From Alsobacter ponti (GTDB lineage: Bacteria; Pseudomonadota; Alphaproteobacteria; Rhizobiales; Beijerinckiaceae), in NCBI RefSeq assembly GCF_024294805.1, contig NZ_JANCLU010000005.1, positions 1 to 64,000 of the forward strand: a stretch of 64,000 nucleotides of DNA. Direction: 5' to 3'. This document shows, piece after piece, positions 39,463 through 51,032 of this stretch; positions within the stretch are counted from its first letter, which is position 1, and the number at the start of each line of letters is the position of its first letter. The position numbers were made by a program, and so were the translations under genes. Under the pieces are notes generated by a model. The model was not told where the DNA came from. It searched no databases and worked only from the letters and a program-made list of their open reading frames with translations.

Positions 39463-40323
39463 TCAGAGTCCCTTGGCGAGCCGGTCGAACGCCATCAGCG
39501 TGCGCAGCAGGGCCGGCATCTCCTTGAGCGGCACCATGTTGGGGCCGTCCGACGGGGCGCGCTCGGGGGCCTCGTGCGTCTCGATGAACACGGCGGCCAC
39601 CCCGACGGCGACCGCCGCGCGGGCGAGCACCGGCACGAACTCGCGCTGGCCGCCCGACGACGTTCCCTGGCCGCCCGGCTGCTGCACCGAGTGCGTCGCG
39701 TCGAACACCACCGGCGCGCCGGTCGCGGCCATGATCGGCAGGGCCCGCATATCGGTGACGAGCGTGTTGTAGCCGAAGGAGACGCCGCGCTCGGTCACCA
39801 GCACGTCGGGGTTTCCCGCGCCGGTGAGCTTGGCGACGACGTTCTTCATGTCCCACGGCGCCAGGAACTGGCCCTTCTTCACGTTGACGGCGCGGCCCGT
39901 CGCGGCGGCGGCGACCAGAAGGTCCGTCTGCCGGCACAGGAAGGCGGGGATCTGCAGGATGTCGACCACCTCGGCCACGGGCGCGCACTGGCCGGCGTCG
40001 TGGACGTCGGTGATGACCGGCAGGCCCAGGCTCTCCTTGATCTCCGCGAACACCGCCAGCGCGGCGTCGAGCCCCACGCCGCGCGCGGCGGTCAGCGAGG
40101 TGCGGTTGGCCTTGTCGAACGACGACTTGTAGACCAGCGGCAGGCCGGCCGCGCCGGCGATCTCCTTGAGCGCGGCGGCCGTCTCCAGCGCGTGCTGGCG
40201 GCTCTCCATGGCGCAGGGCCCGGCGATGAGCGCGAGCGGCAGGGCGTTGCCGAAGCGCACCGCGCCGGCCCCCTGGCCGACGGTGACGATGGCGTTCGCA
40301 GCGGAAGCGGGCGTGTTGCTCAT
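39463..40323 (-). CDS. kdsA: 3-deoxy-8-phosphooctulonate (KDO-8-P) synthase, metal-dependent type
   Basis: A 286-residue enzyme condensing arabinose 5-phosphate and PEP to KDO-8-P for lipopolysaccharide. [16 protein letters not shown] has a Cys where the E. coli enzyme has Asn; this Cys marks the metal-dependent class. [47 protein letters not shown] and [12 protein letters not shown] are standard. It lies between eno and pyrG on the minus strand. Confidence 0.96.
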   Translation of the reverse strand: MSNTPASAANAIVTVGQGAGAVRFGNALPLALIAGPCAMESRQHALETAAALKEIAGAAGLPLVYKSSFDKANRTSLTAARGVGLDAALAVFAEIKESLGLPVITDVHDAGQCAPVAEVVDILQIPAFLCRQTDLLVAAAATGRAVNVKKGQFLAPWDMKNVVAKLTGAGNPDVLVTERGVSFGYNTLVTDMRALPIMAATGAPVVFDATHSVQQPGGQGTSSGGQREFVPVLARAAVAVGVAAVFIETHEAPERAPSDGPNMVPLKEMPALLRTLMAFDRLAKGL

Positions 40324-40374
40324 GCGGGCCTTCTAGCCGATGGGCGCGGCTTGCGCCAGCAACGCGGGGGCGCG

Positions 40375-41238
40375 TCAGGCCGCGGGCTGGAACACGATGG
40401 CCGCGCCGAACGCCGCGCCGGGACCCACGACCAGCCCCTCCGGACGCCGGTCGAACGGGATGCCGGCGGCGGCCAGCCGGGCCTCCTGCGCCGCGAGGTC
40501 CGCAACCCCGACGCGAAAGCCGATGAAACGTGTCGGAGTCTCGGGAACGCCGAGGCCGAGATGGAAGGCCAGCGCCGGTCCGGTCATCACCTCGATCGCG
40601 CCGCGCGGCGTCGGAACAACGATTCCACTGGAGTTCGAATCGAGGTCGTGTTCGCCTGTGAATTCCGCAAGGAACTCGGCATGTTCCGATGGATTTTCGG
40701 CGATTATCAGAACGCCGGGAACGCCCGTCGCGCCGTTGGGATGGGCCTGGAATGCCGGGTTCCAGAAGTTGCCCGGCTCGTGCTGCTGGCAGACGAAAAA
40801 CCCGCAATCCGGCGCCAATGCGCTCCTGGCGAAAGCCAGGCTGAACGCCACCCGAGCCTGCGTCCCGTCCGGCCGGACGGCCCGTCGCTCGAAGAAAAAC
40901 GGCTCGAAGTCGCCGATTCCGGCTGCCGCGAAAGCGTCGCGGTCGGCGGCGGCGTCGCGCGATTCCAGCACGAGCATGGCCAAACCCTCGCCCCGGGCCA
41001 GGCTGTCGGTGACAAACGCCCCGAAAGAGAAGCGTTTCGGCCCATGCGGCGCGATCTCAGCGCCCTCGCCCACCGTGATGAGTTCCAGGAACACGCCGGG
41101 GAACTGGACGATGCGGTTCTCGGTGCCCCACGGATGCCGGTTGCGCGCTCCCACGCGAAAGCCCAGCGCCTCGTAGAAGCGCCCGGCCGCGTCGAGATCG
41201 CGCACGGCCAGCACAAGGTGATCGATCCCGCGCGCCAT
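40375..41238 (-). CDS. VOC-family (glyoxalase-like) protein
   Basis: A 287-residue protein with two beta-alpha-beta-beta-beta modules. The first begins GIDHLVLAVRDLDAAGRFYEALGF; the second covers the region around GIVVPTPRGAIEVMTGPALA and TRFIGFRVGVADLAAQEARL. It fits the glyoxalase-like domain group of vicinal-oxygen-chelate proteins, which includes dioxygenases, lyases and resistance proteins. The substrate is not predictable. Codon use is slightly less GC-extreme than in neighbours. It is inserted between kdsA and pyrG and lies 24 bases after the latter. Confidence 0.8.
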   Translation of the reverse strand: MARGIDHLVLAVRDLDAAGRFYEALGFRVGARNRHPWGTENRIVQFPGVFLELITVGEGAEIAPHGPKRFSFGAFVTDSLARGEGLAMLVLESRDAAADRDAFAAAGIGDFEPFFFERRAVRPDGTQARVAFSLAFARSALAPDCGFFVCQQHEPGNFWNPAFQAHPNGATGVPGVLIIAENPSEHAEFLAEFTGEHDLDSNSSGIVVPTPRGAIEVMTGPALAFHLGLGVPETPTRFIGFRVGVADLAAQEARLAAAGIPFDRRPEGLVVGPGAAFGAAIVFQPAA

Positions 41239-41262
41239 CGTGTCCTCCCCTGACGGGTGGGC

Positions 41263-42903
<1,641 letters not shown>

Positions 42904-43025
42904 TTAAGGCCACCGGGCCGATTCGTTGAGTCCGGAAGAACCCGCGACGGGGTCCGTCCACATGAAAAGGCCCGGGCCACGCGCCGGACCCCCGGCCTCG
43001 CGGCCGGGTTGTTCCCGAAAGAGAA

Positions 43026-43045
43026 AGGGCCGGTGTCCCGGCCCT
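43026..43045 (-). terminator. Rho-independent terminator of secG
   Basis: Hairpin with 8-base arms AGGGCCGG/CCGGCCCT and a 4-base loop, followed on the minus strand by TTCTCTTTC, starting 4 bases after the secG stop. A second GC hairpin (42991-43008) lies nearer pyrG. This suggests pyrG is transcribed separately or by read-through. Confidence 0.7.
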
Positions 43046-43049
43046 GTCG

Positions 43050-43430
43050 TCACGGTTGCTTGGGAGCGGGCGTTCCGCCCTGTCCCTGATTTTCGAGCTG
43101 CCGGAGCTGGTCGAGCACGCCGCCGCTCGCCGGAGCGGCGGGCGCCGCCGGCGCGCCGGCGGACGGCGCGGCCGTGTCCAGGATCGACTTGGGCGCGCGG
43201 TTGACGCCGGCGAGGATGGCGAGCACCAGGCTGGTGGTGAAGAAGATCGCCGCGAGCACGGCCGTCGCGCGCGTCAGGGCATTGGCCTGGCCGCGCCCCG
43301 TCAGGAAGCCGGAGACGCCGCCGCCGCCCGACAGGCCGCCCAGCGCGCCGCCCTCGGAACGCTGGAGCAAGATCACGCCGACGAGCCCGAGAACGACAAT
43401 CAGGTGGATGACGATGATAACCTGCTGCAT
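43050..43430 (-). CDS. secG: Preprotein translocase subunit SecG
   Basis: A 126-residue membrane subunit of SecYEG. The first span is VIIVIHLIVVLGLVGVILLQ. The conserved loop is RSEGGALGGLSGGGGVSGFLTGRGQANALTR-like, and the second span is ATAVLAAIFFTTSLVLAILAG. A Pro/Ala-rich tail is usual in alphaproteobacteria. The ATG at 43430 (MQQVIIVIH) is chosen over an upstream in-frame start by homology and a GGAAAGCGAG region. It follows tpiA. Confidence 0.95.
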   Translation of the reverse strand: MQQVIIVIHLIVVLGLVGVILLQRSEGGALGGLSGGGGVSGFLTGRGQANALTRATAVLAAIFFTTSLVLAILAGVNRAPKSILDTAAPSAGAPAAPAAPASGGVLDQLRQLENQGQGGTPAPKQP

Positions 43431-43574
43431 AGGCTCGCTTTCCAAGCGGAAAAGCCGGGGGCCCGCAGCCTTCGTGAAGGAAGGCGGCAACCCCGGCCGA
43501 AATCTGTTGCGCGCCGTTTAGCACGGTCCCCGGTCCGCTGGGAAGCCGGAAACGCCGCGACGGCGCGCGGACGC

Positions 43575-44345
43575 TCAGGCCTTGCGATAGGCCGCGGCGA
43601 TGCCCAGGAAATCGTCCGCCTTCAGGCTCGCGCCGCCGACAAGCGCGCCGTTGACGTGCGGCACGGCCAGCAATTCGGCGGCGTTGGAGGGCTTGACCGA
43701 CCCGCCGTAGAGGATGCGCACGGCCGCGCCCTCCCCGCCGAGGCCGGACTCCAGCTCACGCCGGATCATCGCATGCACCTCGGCGACGTCGTCCGTCGTC
43801 GGAGTCAGACCGGTTCCGATCGCCCACACCGGCTCGTAGGCGACCACGAGGTTGCGGGCGGTCGCGCCGGGCGGCAGAGAGCCGGCGAGTTGGCCCCGCA
43901 CCACATCGAGCGTACGGCCGGCTTCCCGCTCGGCGCGCGTCTCGCCCACGCACACGATGGCGACGAGGCCGGCGCGGTGGGCGGCCTGGGCCTTGGCGCG
44001 GACGGCCTCGTTCGTCTCGCCGTGGTCGGCGCGGCGCTCGGAGTGGCCGACGATGACATGGGTCGCGCCCGCGTCGGCGAGCATCTCCGCCGAGACGTCG
44101 CCGGTGTGCGCGCCATTCGCCTTGGCGTGGCAGTCCTGCCCGCCCACGGCGATGGGGGTGCCGGCGGCGGACAACGCGGCCTGCGCGACGAGCGTGGCGG
44201 GCGGACAGACGAGCAGGTCGACGGCGTCGCGCAGGCTGGCGTCGCAGCCTTGCGCCATCGCGGCGATTTCGCCGAGCGAGGCCTTGAGGCCGTTCATCTT
44301 CCAGTTTCCGGCCACGAGCGGGCGCACGGGCTTGGCGTCTGTCAT
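43575..44345 (-). CDS. tpiA: Triosephosphate isomerase
   Basis: A 256-residue (beta/alpha)8 enzyme interconverting dihydroxyacetone phosphate and glyceraldehyde 3-phosphate. [11 protein letters not shown] (Asn, Lys), VIVGHSERR (catalytic His), [12 protein letters not shown] (catalytic Glu) and [12 protein letters not shown] (phosphate) are complete. GGAAAGGA precedes the ATG at 44345. It is divergent from the foldase gene; a GATAAT -10-like element on the minus strand (44381-44376) may be its promoter. Confidence 0.97.
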   Translation of the reverse strand: MTDAKPVRPLVAGNWKMNGLKASLGEIAAMAQGCDASLRDAVDLLVCPPATLVAQAALSAAGTPIAVGGQDCHAKANGAHTGDVSAEMLADAGATHVIVGHSERRADHGETNEAVRAKAQAAHRAGLVAIVCVGETRAEREAGRTLDVVRGQLAGSLPPGATARNLVVAYEPVWAIGTGLTPTTDDVAEVHAMIRRELESGLGGEGAAVRILYGGSVKPSNAAELLAVPHVNGALVGGASLKADDFLGIAAAYRKA

Positions 44346-44569
44346 CGCAAATCCTTTCCGAACGTCGCTCCAGCGATTATCAGAGCCGGAGCGGCACGAG
44401 AAGCGCGCCGAAAGCGGGTTGGGGGGCGACAGCCGGGGCTTCGCCGGGGTTTCGCTCGTCCAACGCCTGGGATAAAGCGACGTTGCGGCGGGGAATCCCC
44501 CTCCATATGATGCGCCGCCTCGCGCCGGGGCCGCGGAAGCCCGGCGGGGACGCAAGGAGAGTATCGAGC
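44346..44569. promoter_or_regulatory. Divergent promoter region tpiA / foldase gene
   Basis: These 224 bases separate divergent genes. The minus strand has GATAAT (44381-44376) as a candidate tpiA -10 box; the plus strand has GATAAA (44471-44476) as a candidate for the foldase-trp direction. The matching -35 boxes are poor. Confidence 0.4.
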
Positions 44570-46471
44570 ATGATGGACGGAATGCGCAGGGCCGGGCAGA
44601 CCTTGATCGGCCGGATCGTCATCACGGTGCTCTTCGGCTTCCTGATCCTGAGCTTCGCGATTTGGGGCATCGCCGACATGATCCGCAATGTCGGCCGGGT
44701 CAACGTCGCCCAGGTCGGGTCGGCCGAAATCAGCGCCCAGGCCTTCCGCGAGACCTACCAGACGGAACTGCAGAACCTGTCCCGTCGCGCCCGCCGGGCC
44801 ATCACGGGCGAGGAGGCGCGCACGCTGGGCCTCGACCAGCAGGTCCTGTCGCGCATGATCGCCGAAGCGGCCATGGACCAGCGCGTCCACGCGTACGGCC
44901 TCGCCCTCTCCGACGAAACCATCGCCAAGGCGATCACCGCCGACCGCAACTTCCAGGGCGCGGACGGGCGGTTCGACCGCAATCGCTTCGACGAGGTGAT
45001 CCGCCAGAGCGGCTACAACGAGCAGACCTTCGTGCGCACGCAGCGCGCCGTCTATCTGCGCCAGCAGCTCGCCGACAGCGTGGCCGGCGCCATGCCGGCG
45101 CCCACCGTCCTGCGCGACGCCATCCACCGCTACCGCAACGAAACCCGCGCGGCCGAATATTTCGTGCTCGACGCGTCCAAGGCCGGCGACATCCCGACCC
45201 CGGACGAGGCGACTCTGCAGAAGTTCTTCGACGAGCGGAAGGCGACGTTCCGCGCGCCGGACTACCGCAAGATCAACATCATCGCCCTGTCGCCGGCCGA
45301 CGTCGCGAACCCCGACAGCGTCAGCGATGCCGACGCCAAGGCGTCCTACGAGGCGAACAAGGCGCGTTTCGGCACGCCGGAGCGCCGCGCCGTTCAGCAG
45401 CTCGTGTTCCCGTCGCTCGACGAAGCGCGGCAGGCGGCCGAGAAGATCAAGGCTGGCGCGACCTTCGAATCCATCGCCGAGGAGCGCAAGGCGACCCCGC
45501 AGGACTACGACCTCGGGCTTGTGACGCGCGAGGCGATCATCGATCCGGAAGTGGCGAAGACGGCGTTCTCGCTTCCGGCCGGCACCGTCAGCGACCCGGT
45601 CGAGGGCCGCTTCGGCGTGGTGCTGGTGCGCGTGGGCGAGGTGCAGCCTGCCTCGACCCTCTCGTTCGAGGAGGCCGCGCCGGTCATCAAGGCCGAGATC
45701 GCCCGCAACCACGCGCGCGACACGGTTCAGGACATCCACGACAAGGTCGAGGACCAGCGCGCGTCGGCGCGTCCGCTCGCCGAGATCGCCAAGGATCTGA
45801 AGCTGAACCTGAGGACCATCGACGCCGTCGATCGCGCCGGACGCGACAAGGCGCAGAAGCCGGTCGACCTGCCGGAGCGCGAGGCGCTGCTGCAGGCTGT
45901 GTTCGCGTCCGACATCGGCGTCGACAACGAAGCCATCTCGGCCCGTGACGGCGGGTATGTCTGGTTCGAGGTCGCCGGAATCGAGCCCTCCCGCGAACGC
46001 ACGCTGGCCGAAGTGAAGGCGGACGTCGAGACGCAGTGGCGCGAGGACCAGATCGCCGGCCGGCTCGCCTCGAAGGCTTCCGAGTTCGTGAAGAAGGCGA
46101 ACGAGGGCGCGACCATCGCCGCGCTCGCGGCGGAAGCGGGCGTCGAGGCCCGCACCGCGCAGGGCGTGCGCCGCTCCGGCGAGACGGGCGGCCTGCCGGC
46201 GGCGGCCGTGGCGCAGGTGTTCAGCACGCAAGTGGGCAAAACCGCCGCCGCCATCGGCGGGACGGGCCAGGAACGCATCGTGCTGCGCGTTACCTCCGCG
46301 GACGTGCCGCAACTGCTGTCGACCCAGCAGGAGGCCGAGCAGATCGACAGCCAGGTCCGCGTGGCGCTGGGCGACGACCTGCTCAACGCCTACATCAACG
46401 ACCTCCAGAAGGAGATCGGCGTCACGCGCAACGAGACGGTGCTTCGCTCCGTGATCGGCGGCGGGATCTGA
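44570..46471 (+). CDS. PpiD/SurA-type peptidyl-prolyl isomerase, membrane-anchored foldase
   Basis: A 633-residue protein with an N-terminal membrane anchor ([29 protein letters not shown]) and a periplasmic SurA_N/PpiD-like chaperone region ([25 protein letters not shown]). A parvulin-like domain follows (about residues 255-370, [36 protein letters not shown]), then a helical C-terminus. PpiD assists folding of newly exported proteins near the Sec translocon. The ATG at 44570 follows AAGGAGA; the longer frame to 44483 is less likely. It is 4 bases ahead of trpE, as in other alphaproteobacteria. Confidence 0.92.
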   Translation: MMDGMRRAGQTLIGRIVITVLFGFLILSFAIWGIADMIRNVGRVNVAQVGSAEISAQAFRETYQTELQNLSRRARRAITGEEARTLGLDQQVLSRMIAEAAMDQRVHAYGLALSDETIAKAITADRNFQGADGRFDRNRFDEVIRQSGYNEQTFVRTQRAVYLRQQLADSVAGAMPAPTVLRDAIHRYRNETRAAEYFVLDASKAGDIPTPDEATLQKFFDERKATFRAPDYRKINIIALSPADVANPDSVSDADAKASYEANKARFGTPERRAVQQLVFPSLDEARQAAEKIKAGATFESIAEERKATPQDYDLGLVTREAIIDPEVAKTAFSLPAGTVSDPVEGRFGVVLVRVGEVQPASTLSFEEAAPVIKAEIARNHARDTVQDIHDKVEDQRASARPLAEIAKDLKLNLRTIDAVDRAGRDKAQKPVDLPEREALLQAVFASDIGVDNEAISARDGGYVWFEVAGIEPSRERTLAEVKADVETQWREDQIAGRLASKASEFVKKANEGATIAALAAEAGVEARTAQGVRRSGETGGLPAAAVAQVFSTQVGKTAAAIGGTGQERIVLRVTSADVPQLLSTQQEAEQIDSQVRVALGDDLLNAYINDLQKEIGVTRNETVLRSVIGGGI

Positions 46472-46475
46472 GCCG

Positions 46476-48014
46476 ATGACGCCGGCGCCCACAGGGGCCG
46501 CCGCGCCCTCGTTCGAGAGCTTCGCGCGAGCCTACGAGTCGGGTCGGCCCCAGATCGTCCGCACCACGATGGTGGGCGACCTCGAAACTCCGGTCTCGGC
46601 CTTCCTCAAGCTGAGCGCGGGCGCGGCCGGCCCTGCCTTCCTGCTGGAATCGGTGGAAGGCGGCGCGGTGCGCGGGCGCTATTCGATGATCGGGCTGGCG
46701 CCCGACCTCGTGTTCCGCTGCCGGGGCTCGATGGCCGAGGTCAATCGCGTCGCGCTGGAAAGTCCCGACGCCTACGATTTGTGCACCGAGGCGCCGCTAG
46801 ACGCGCTGCGTCTGGTGCTGGCCGAAAGCGCGATCGACTTCGACGACGACCTGCCACCGATGGCGGCCGGCGTGTTCGGCTATCTCGGCTACGACATGGT
46901 CCGGCACATGGAAAAGCTCGGCCCGGCCAATCCGGACGTGCTCGGCCTGCCCGACGCCGTGCTCGTGCGCCCGACCGTGATGGTGGTGTTCGACGCGGTG
47001 CGCGACGAGATCGCGGTTTTGAGCCCCGTGCGGCCCCAGGCCGGCCTCTTGGCCAGGGCGGCCTACGAGCGAGCAATCGAGCGCATCGAACGCGCCGTTG
47101 CGGCGCTCGAAGGCCCCCTGCCCCCGTCGGCCCCGCCGGCCCCTTCCGGATTGACGGCGACCCCGCCCGCCTCCAACACCACGCCGGAGGACTACCGGGC
47201 GATGGTGGCCCGGGCGAAGGACTACATCCGCGCGGGGGACATCTTCCAAGTCGTGCTGTCGCAGCGCTTCGAGGCGCCGTTCGAGTTGCCGGCCTTCTCG
47301 CTTTACCGCGCGCTGCGCCGCGTGAACCCCGCTCCGTTCCTCTGCTATCTCGATTTCCGGGACTTTCAGGTCGTCTGTTCGTCGCCCGAAATCCTGGTCA
47401 GGGTGCGCGACGGCAAGGTGACGATCCGGCCGATCGCCGGCACGCGGCCGCGCGGCGCGACGGCGGCCCAGGACGTGGCGCTCGGCGAGGAGTTGCTGGC
47501 CGACGAGAAGGAGCGGTCCGAGCACCTGATGCTCCTCGACCTCGGGCGCAACGACGTCGGGCGCGTCGCCGAGATCGGCACCGTCAACGTAACCGATTCC
47601 TTCTTCCTCGAGCGCTACAGCCAGGTGATGCACATCGTGTCCAATGTCGAGGGCACGCTCGCCGCCACGCACGACGCGCTGGACGCGCTCGTCGCCGGCT
47701 TTCCGGCCGGCACGGTGTCCGGCGCGCCGAAGGTTCGCGCCATGCAGATCATCGACGAGCTGGAGAAGGACAAGCGCGGGCTCTATGCCGGGTGCATCGG
47801 CTATTTCGGCGGCAATGGCGAGATGGACACCTGCATCGTGCTGCGCACCGCGGTGGTGCGCGGCGGCAGAATGTACGTGCAGGCCGGGGCCGGCATCGTC
47901 TACGACAGCGATCCCCAGTCGGAACAGCAGGAATGCGTCAACAAGGCCAAGGCGCTGTTCCGCGCGGCCGAGGAAGCCGTTCGCTTCGCCAGCGCCGCGA
48001 AGCGCGGTCAATAG
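46476..48014 (+). CDS. trpE: Anthranilate synthase component I
   Basis: A 512-residue chorismate-utilising enzyme forming anthranilate in tryptophan synthesis. FLLESVEGGAVRGRYSMIGL is the N-terminal feedback site region (LLES). The catalytic half has RAGDIFQVVLSQRF, NPAPFLCYLDF, SSPEILVRV, PIAGTRPRG, LLDLGRNDVGRV, HIVSNVEG and AGAGIVYDSDPQSEQQE. The glutaminase is a separate gene (trpG), unlike the fused TrpEG of Rhizobiaceae. The stop is followed directly by an AGGAGG that serves a short ORF before trpG. Confidence 0.97.
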   Translation: MTPAPTGAAAPSFESFARAYESGRPQIVRTTMVGDLETPVSAFLKLSAGAAGPAFLLESVEGGAVRGRYSMIGLAPDLVFRCRGSMAEVNRVALESPDAYDLCTEAPLDALRLVLAESAIDFDDDLPPMAAGVFGYLGYDMVRHMEKLGPANPDVLGLPDAVLVRPTVMVVFDAVRDEIAVLSPVRPQAGLLARAAYERAIERIERAVAALEGPLPPSAPPAPSGLTATPPASNTTPEDYRAMVARAKDYIRAGDIFQVVLSQRFEAPFELPAFSLYRALRRVNPAPFLCYLDFRDFQVVCSSPEILVRVRDGKVTIRPIAGTRPRGATAAQDVALGEELLADEKERSEHLMLLDLGRNDVGRVAEIGTVNVTDSFFLERYSQVMHIVSNVEGTLAATHDALDALVAGFPAGTVSGAPKVRAMQIIDELEKDKRGLYAGCIGYFGGNGEMDTCIVLRTAVVRGGRMYVQAGAGIVYDSDPQSEQQECVNKAKALFRAAEEAVRFASAAKRGQ

Positions 48015-48024
48015 GAGGCTCGGC

Positions 48025-48099
48025 TTGACGCAGCGCGCGAGCATGACCCACAAGATGAAGCTTGCCGCGTCCGCGCGCGGCCCCGGGCCCTTCGCATGA
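48025..48099 (+). CDS. 24-codon ORF overlapping the trpG start (possible translational coupler)
   Basis: A TTG at 48025 follows a strong AGGAGG (48013-48018, overlapping the trpE stop) with ideal spacing. It opens a 24-residue frame (MTQRASMTHKMKLAASARGP...) whose TGA overlaps the trpG ATG as ATGA. trpG has no ribosome site of its own, so this ORF may bring ribosomes to trpG by re-initiation. It has no Trp codons, so it is not a classical attenuation leader. An in-frame ATG occurs at codon 7. A product function is not claimed. Confidence 0.4.
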   Translation: MTQRASMTHKMKLAASARGPGPFA

Positions 48100-48701
48100 C
48101 CACCGTCACGCTCGTCGACAACTACGACAGCTTCACCTGGAACCTGGTGCACGACCTCGGCCGGCTGGGAGCGGACGTGACCGTCGTGCGCAACGACCAG
48201 ACGACCGCCGAGGCGCTGATCGCCTCCCAGCCGGACGCCATCGTGCTGTCGCCGGGGCCCTGCACACCGAACGAGGCGGGCATCTGCCTCGACGTCATCG
48301 CGCGCGCGGGCTCGCATATTCCGCTGTTCGGGGTTTGCCTCGGCCTGCAGGCCATGGGCCAGGCCTATGGCGGCGAGGTGGTGCGCGCGCCCGCGCCGAT
48401 GCACGGCAAGGTGTCGACCATCCGCCACCGCGGACAGGGCGTGTTTCGCGGCATCGACGGACCGTTCCGCGCCACCCGCTATCATTCCCTCGTGGTTCGG
48501 CGCGACACGCTGCCGGGCACGCTGGCGATGACGGCGGAAAGCGAGGACGGCCTGGTGATGGGCCTGTCGCATCGCGACCTGCCGGTGCATGGCGTGCAGT
48601 TCCACCCCGAGAGCATCCTCTCGGAGCACGGCCTGACCATCTTCAAGAATTTCCTCGACCTCGCCTCTGAATGGAATAAGACGAGGCGCGCCGCCGCCTG
48701 A
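48096..48701 (+). CDS. trpG: Anthranilate synthase component II (glutamine amidotransferase)
   Basis: A 201-residue class I glutaminase that feeds ammonia to Trp[20 protein letters not shown] begins the fold. [15 protein letters not shown] holds the nucleophilic Cys, and [14 protein letters not shown] has the His/Glu of the triad. It may also serve 4-amino-4-deoxychorismate synthesis. It starts within the stop of the short upstream ORF and is followed by trpD after 28 bases. Confidence 0.96.
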   Translation: MTTVTLVDNYDSFTWNLVHDLGRLGADVTVVRNDQTTAEALIASQPDAIVLSPGPCTPNEAGICLDVIARAGSHIPLFGVCLGLQAMGQAYGGEVVRAPAPMHGKVSTIRHRGQGVFRGIDGPFRATRYHSLVVRRDTLPGTLAMTAESEDGLVMGLSHRDLPVHGVQFHPESILSEHGLTIFKNFLDLASEWNKTRRAAA

Positions 48702-48729
48702 CGGACGGAGCGCCAGCGGAGCCCCCACA

Positions 48730-49743
48730 ATGGACGCGTTCAAGCCGATCATCGCCAAGGTGGCCACGGGCAGCCCGCTGTCGCGGGAGGAGGCGGAGCA
48801 CGCGTTCGAGACCATTCTCGCCGGCGGCGCGACGCTGGCTCAGATGGGCGCGTTCCTGATGGCGCTGCGCGTGCGCGGGGAGACCGTCGACGAGATCGCC
48901 GGCGCGGTGAGCGCGATGCGCGACAAGATGCTGCGCGTTGAGGCCCCGGCCGACGCCATCGACATCGTCGGCACGGGCGGCGACAGCTCGGGCAGCTACA
49001 ACGTCTCGACGCTGGCTTCGATCGTCGTGGCCGGCTGCGGCGTCAAGGTCGCCAAGCACGGCAACCGCGCCGCGTCGTCCAAGTCCGGCGCGGCCGACGT
49101 GCTGATGGCGCTCGGCGTCAAGGTGGGACTGGAGCCCGCCGCCGTCACGCGCTGCATCGAGCAGGCCGGCGTGGGGTTCATGTTCGCGCCGACGCACCAC
49201 GCCTCGATGCGCCACGTCGCCCCGGCCCGCGTCGAGCTGGGCACGCGGACCATCTTCAACCTGCTCGGCCCGCTGGCGAACCCAGCCGGCGTCCGGCGGC
49301 AGCTTCTCGGCGTGTTCTCGGAGAACTGGATCGAGCCGCTGGCGCGCACGCTCCAGGCGCTCGGGTCCGAGCGCGTGTGGGTCGTGTACGGGCGCGACGG
49401 GCTGGACGAAATCTCGACGACGGCCGAAACCGCCGTCGCGGCGCTCGAGGACGGCGACATCCGCCGCTTCGTGATCACGCCCGAGGACGCCGGCCTGCCG
49501 CGCGCGCGGCCGGAGGACCTGAAGGGCGGCGAGGCCGAATTCAACGCGAACGCGCTGCGCGCCGTGCTGGACGGCCTCCCCGGCCCGTATCGCGACATCG
49601 CCGTGCTGAACGCCGCCGCCGCGCTCATGATCGCCGGCCGGGCGGATTCGCTGCGCCACGGGGCCGAACTCGCCGCCCAGGCGATCGACAGCGGCGCGGC
49701 GCGCGCCGTCCTCGCCCGGCTCGTCCAGATTTCGAACGGATGA
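48730..49743 (+). CDS. trpD: Anthranilate phosphoribosyltransferase
   Basis: A 337-residue enzyme joining anthranilate to [23 protein letters not shown] is the PRPP-binding GTGGD motif. [21 protein letters not shown] and [36 protein letters not shown] are the anthranilate and PRPP sites, and [11 protein letters not shown] is standard. A GGAG precedes the ATG; trpC begins 3 bases after the stop. Confidence 0.97.
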   Translation: MDAFKPIIAKVATGSPLSREEAEHAFETILAGGATLAQMGAFLMALRVRGETVDEIAGAVSAMRDKMLRVEAPADAIDIVGTGGDSSGSYNVSTLASIVVAGCGVKVAKHGNRAASSKSGAADVLMALGVKVGLEPAAVTRCIEQAGVGFMFAPTHHASMRHVAPARVELGTRTIFNLLGPLANPAGVRRQLLGVFSENWIEPLARTLQALGSERVWVVYGRDGLDEISTTAETAVAALEDGDIRRFVITPEDAGLPRARPEDLKGGEAEFNANALRAVLDGLPGPYRDIAVLNAAAALMIAGRADSLRHGAELAAQAIDSGAARAVLARLVQISNG

Positions 49744-49746
49744 GCC

Positions 49747-50556
49747 ATGGCGGACGTGCTCGCCCGGATCGAGGCCTATAAGAGACGCGAGATCGACGAG
49801 GCGAAGGCCCGCGTCTCGCCAGCCGACATCGAACGCATCGCGGCGCGAGCGCCGAAGCCCCGCGGGTTCTGCGCGGCCATCGAGGCGCATCTCGCCGCCG
49901 GCCGGCCGGCCCTGATCGCCGAGATCAAGAAGGCCAGCCCCTCCAAGGGCCTCATCCGCGCCGATTTCGACCCGCCCGCCCTCGCCCGCGCCTACGAGGC
50001 GGGCGGCGCGAGCTGCCTCTCGGTGCTCACCGATGCGCCGTCCTTCCAGGGTCGCCCGGACTTCCTCACCGCCGCGCGCGAGGCCTGCCGCCTCCCGGCC
50101 TTGCGCAAGGATTTCCTGTTCGAGCCCTACCAGGTGTTCGAGGCCCGCGCGTGGGGAGCGGATTGCGTGCTGCTGATCATGGCGAGCCTGACGGATGCGG
50201 CGGCGCGGGAGCTTGCCGAAACCGCCCACGCCCTCGGCATGGACGTGCTGGTGGAGGTGCATGACCGCGCCGAGATGGAGCGCGCCATTCCGCTCGCCAC
50301 GAAGCTCATCGGCATCAACAACCGCAACCTGCGCAGCTTCGAGGTGAGCCTCGCCGTGTCCGAGGAACTCGCGCCGCTCGCGCCGGCCGGCCGCATCGTG
50401 GTGGCCGAAAGCGGCATCTCCACCCACGCCGACATCGAGCGCCTTGCCAAGGTCAACATCCGGACGTTCCTGGTGGGCGAGAGCCTGATGCGCCAGGCGG
50501 ACGTCGAGGCGGCGACGAGGGCTCTCCTGTTGGGCGGCAGCGAAGCGGGCGCATGA
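49747..50556 (+). CDS. trpC: Indole-3-glycerol-phosphate synthase
   Basis: A 269-residue (beta/alpha)8 enzyme forming the indole ring. [68 protein letters not shown] and [13 protein letters not shown] hold the catalytic Lys/Glu and substrate sites. [13 protein letters not shown] closes the barrel. It overlaps moaC by 4 bases (ATGA). Confidence 0.97.
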   Translation: MADVLARIEAYKRREIDEAKARVSPADIERIAARAPKPRGFCAAIEAHLAAGRPALIAEIKKASPSKGLIRADFDPPALARAYEAGGASCLSVLTDAPSFQGRPDFLTAAREACRLPALRKDFLFEPYQVFEARAWGADCVLLIMASLTDAAARELAETAHALGMDVLVEVHDRAEMERAIPLATKLIGINNRNLRSFEVSLAVSEELAPLAPAGRIVVAESGISTHADIERLAKVNIRTFLVGESLMRQADVEAATRALLLGGSEAGA

Positions 50557-51032
50557 GCAAGCTCACCCATATCGACGAGTCCGGCGCCGCCTCGATGGTG
50601 GATGTCTCGACCAAGGATGTCACCCACCGCACGGCGGTTGCCGAGGGCGCGGTGGTGATGCGGCCCGAAACGGTCGAGCTGATCCGCTCCGGCAACGCGA
50701 AGAAGGGCGATGTCCTCGGCGTGGCGCGCGTGGCCGGCATCATGGCGGCGAAGCGGACGCACGAGCTGATCCCGCTCTGCCATCCTCTGCTGCTGACCAA
50801 GGTCGCGGTGGACCTCGCCATCGACGATGCGCTGCCGGGCGTCCGTATCACCGCCACGGCCCGCGTGGCCGGCCAGACCGGAGTCGAAATGGAGGCGCTC
50901 ACCGCCGTCTCGGTCGCCTGCCTCACCATCTACGACATGGTCAAGGCGGCCGACCGGGGCATGCGCATCGAAGGCGTCCGCCTGCTCGCCAAGGAGGGCG
51001 GCAAGTCGGGGGCGTGGACCGCCGATGGCTGA
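50553..51032 (+). CDS. moaC: Cyclic pyranopterin monophosphate synthase MoaC
   Basis: A 159-residue enzyme that works after MoaA in molybdenum-cofactor synthesis. [51 protein letters not shown] and [24 protein letters not shown] are signature regions. It overlaps trpC at its start and moeA at its end (8 bases), a tight trpDC-moaC-moeA transcript typical of alphaproteobacteria. Confidence 0.97.
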   Translation: MSKLTHIDESGAASMVDVSTKDVTHRTAVAEGAVVMRPETVELIRSGNAKKGDVLGVARVAGIMAAKRTHELIPLCHPLLLTKVAVDLAIDDALPGVRITATARVAGQTGVEMEALTAVSVACLTIYDMVKAADRGMRIEGVRLLAKEGGKSGAWTADG

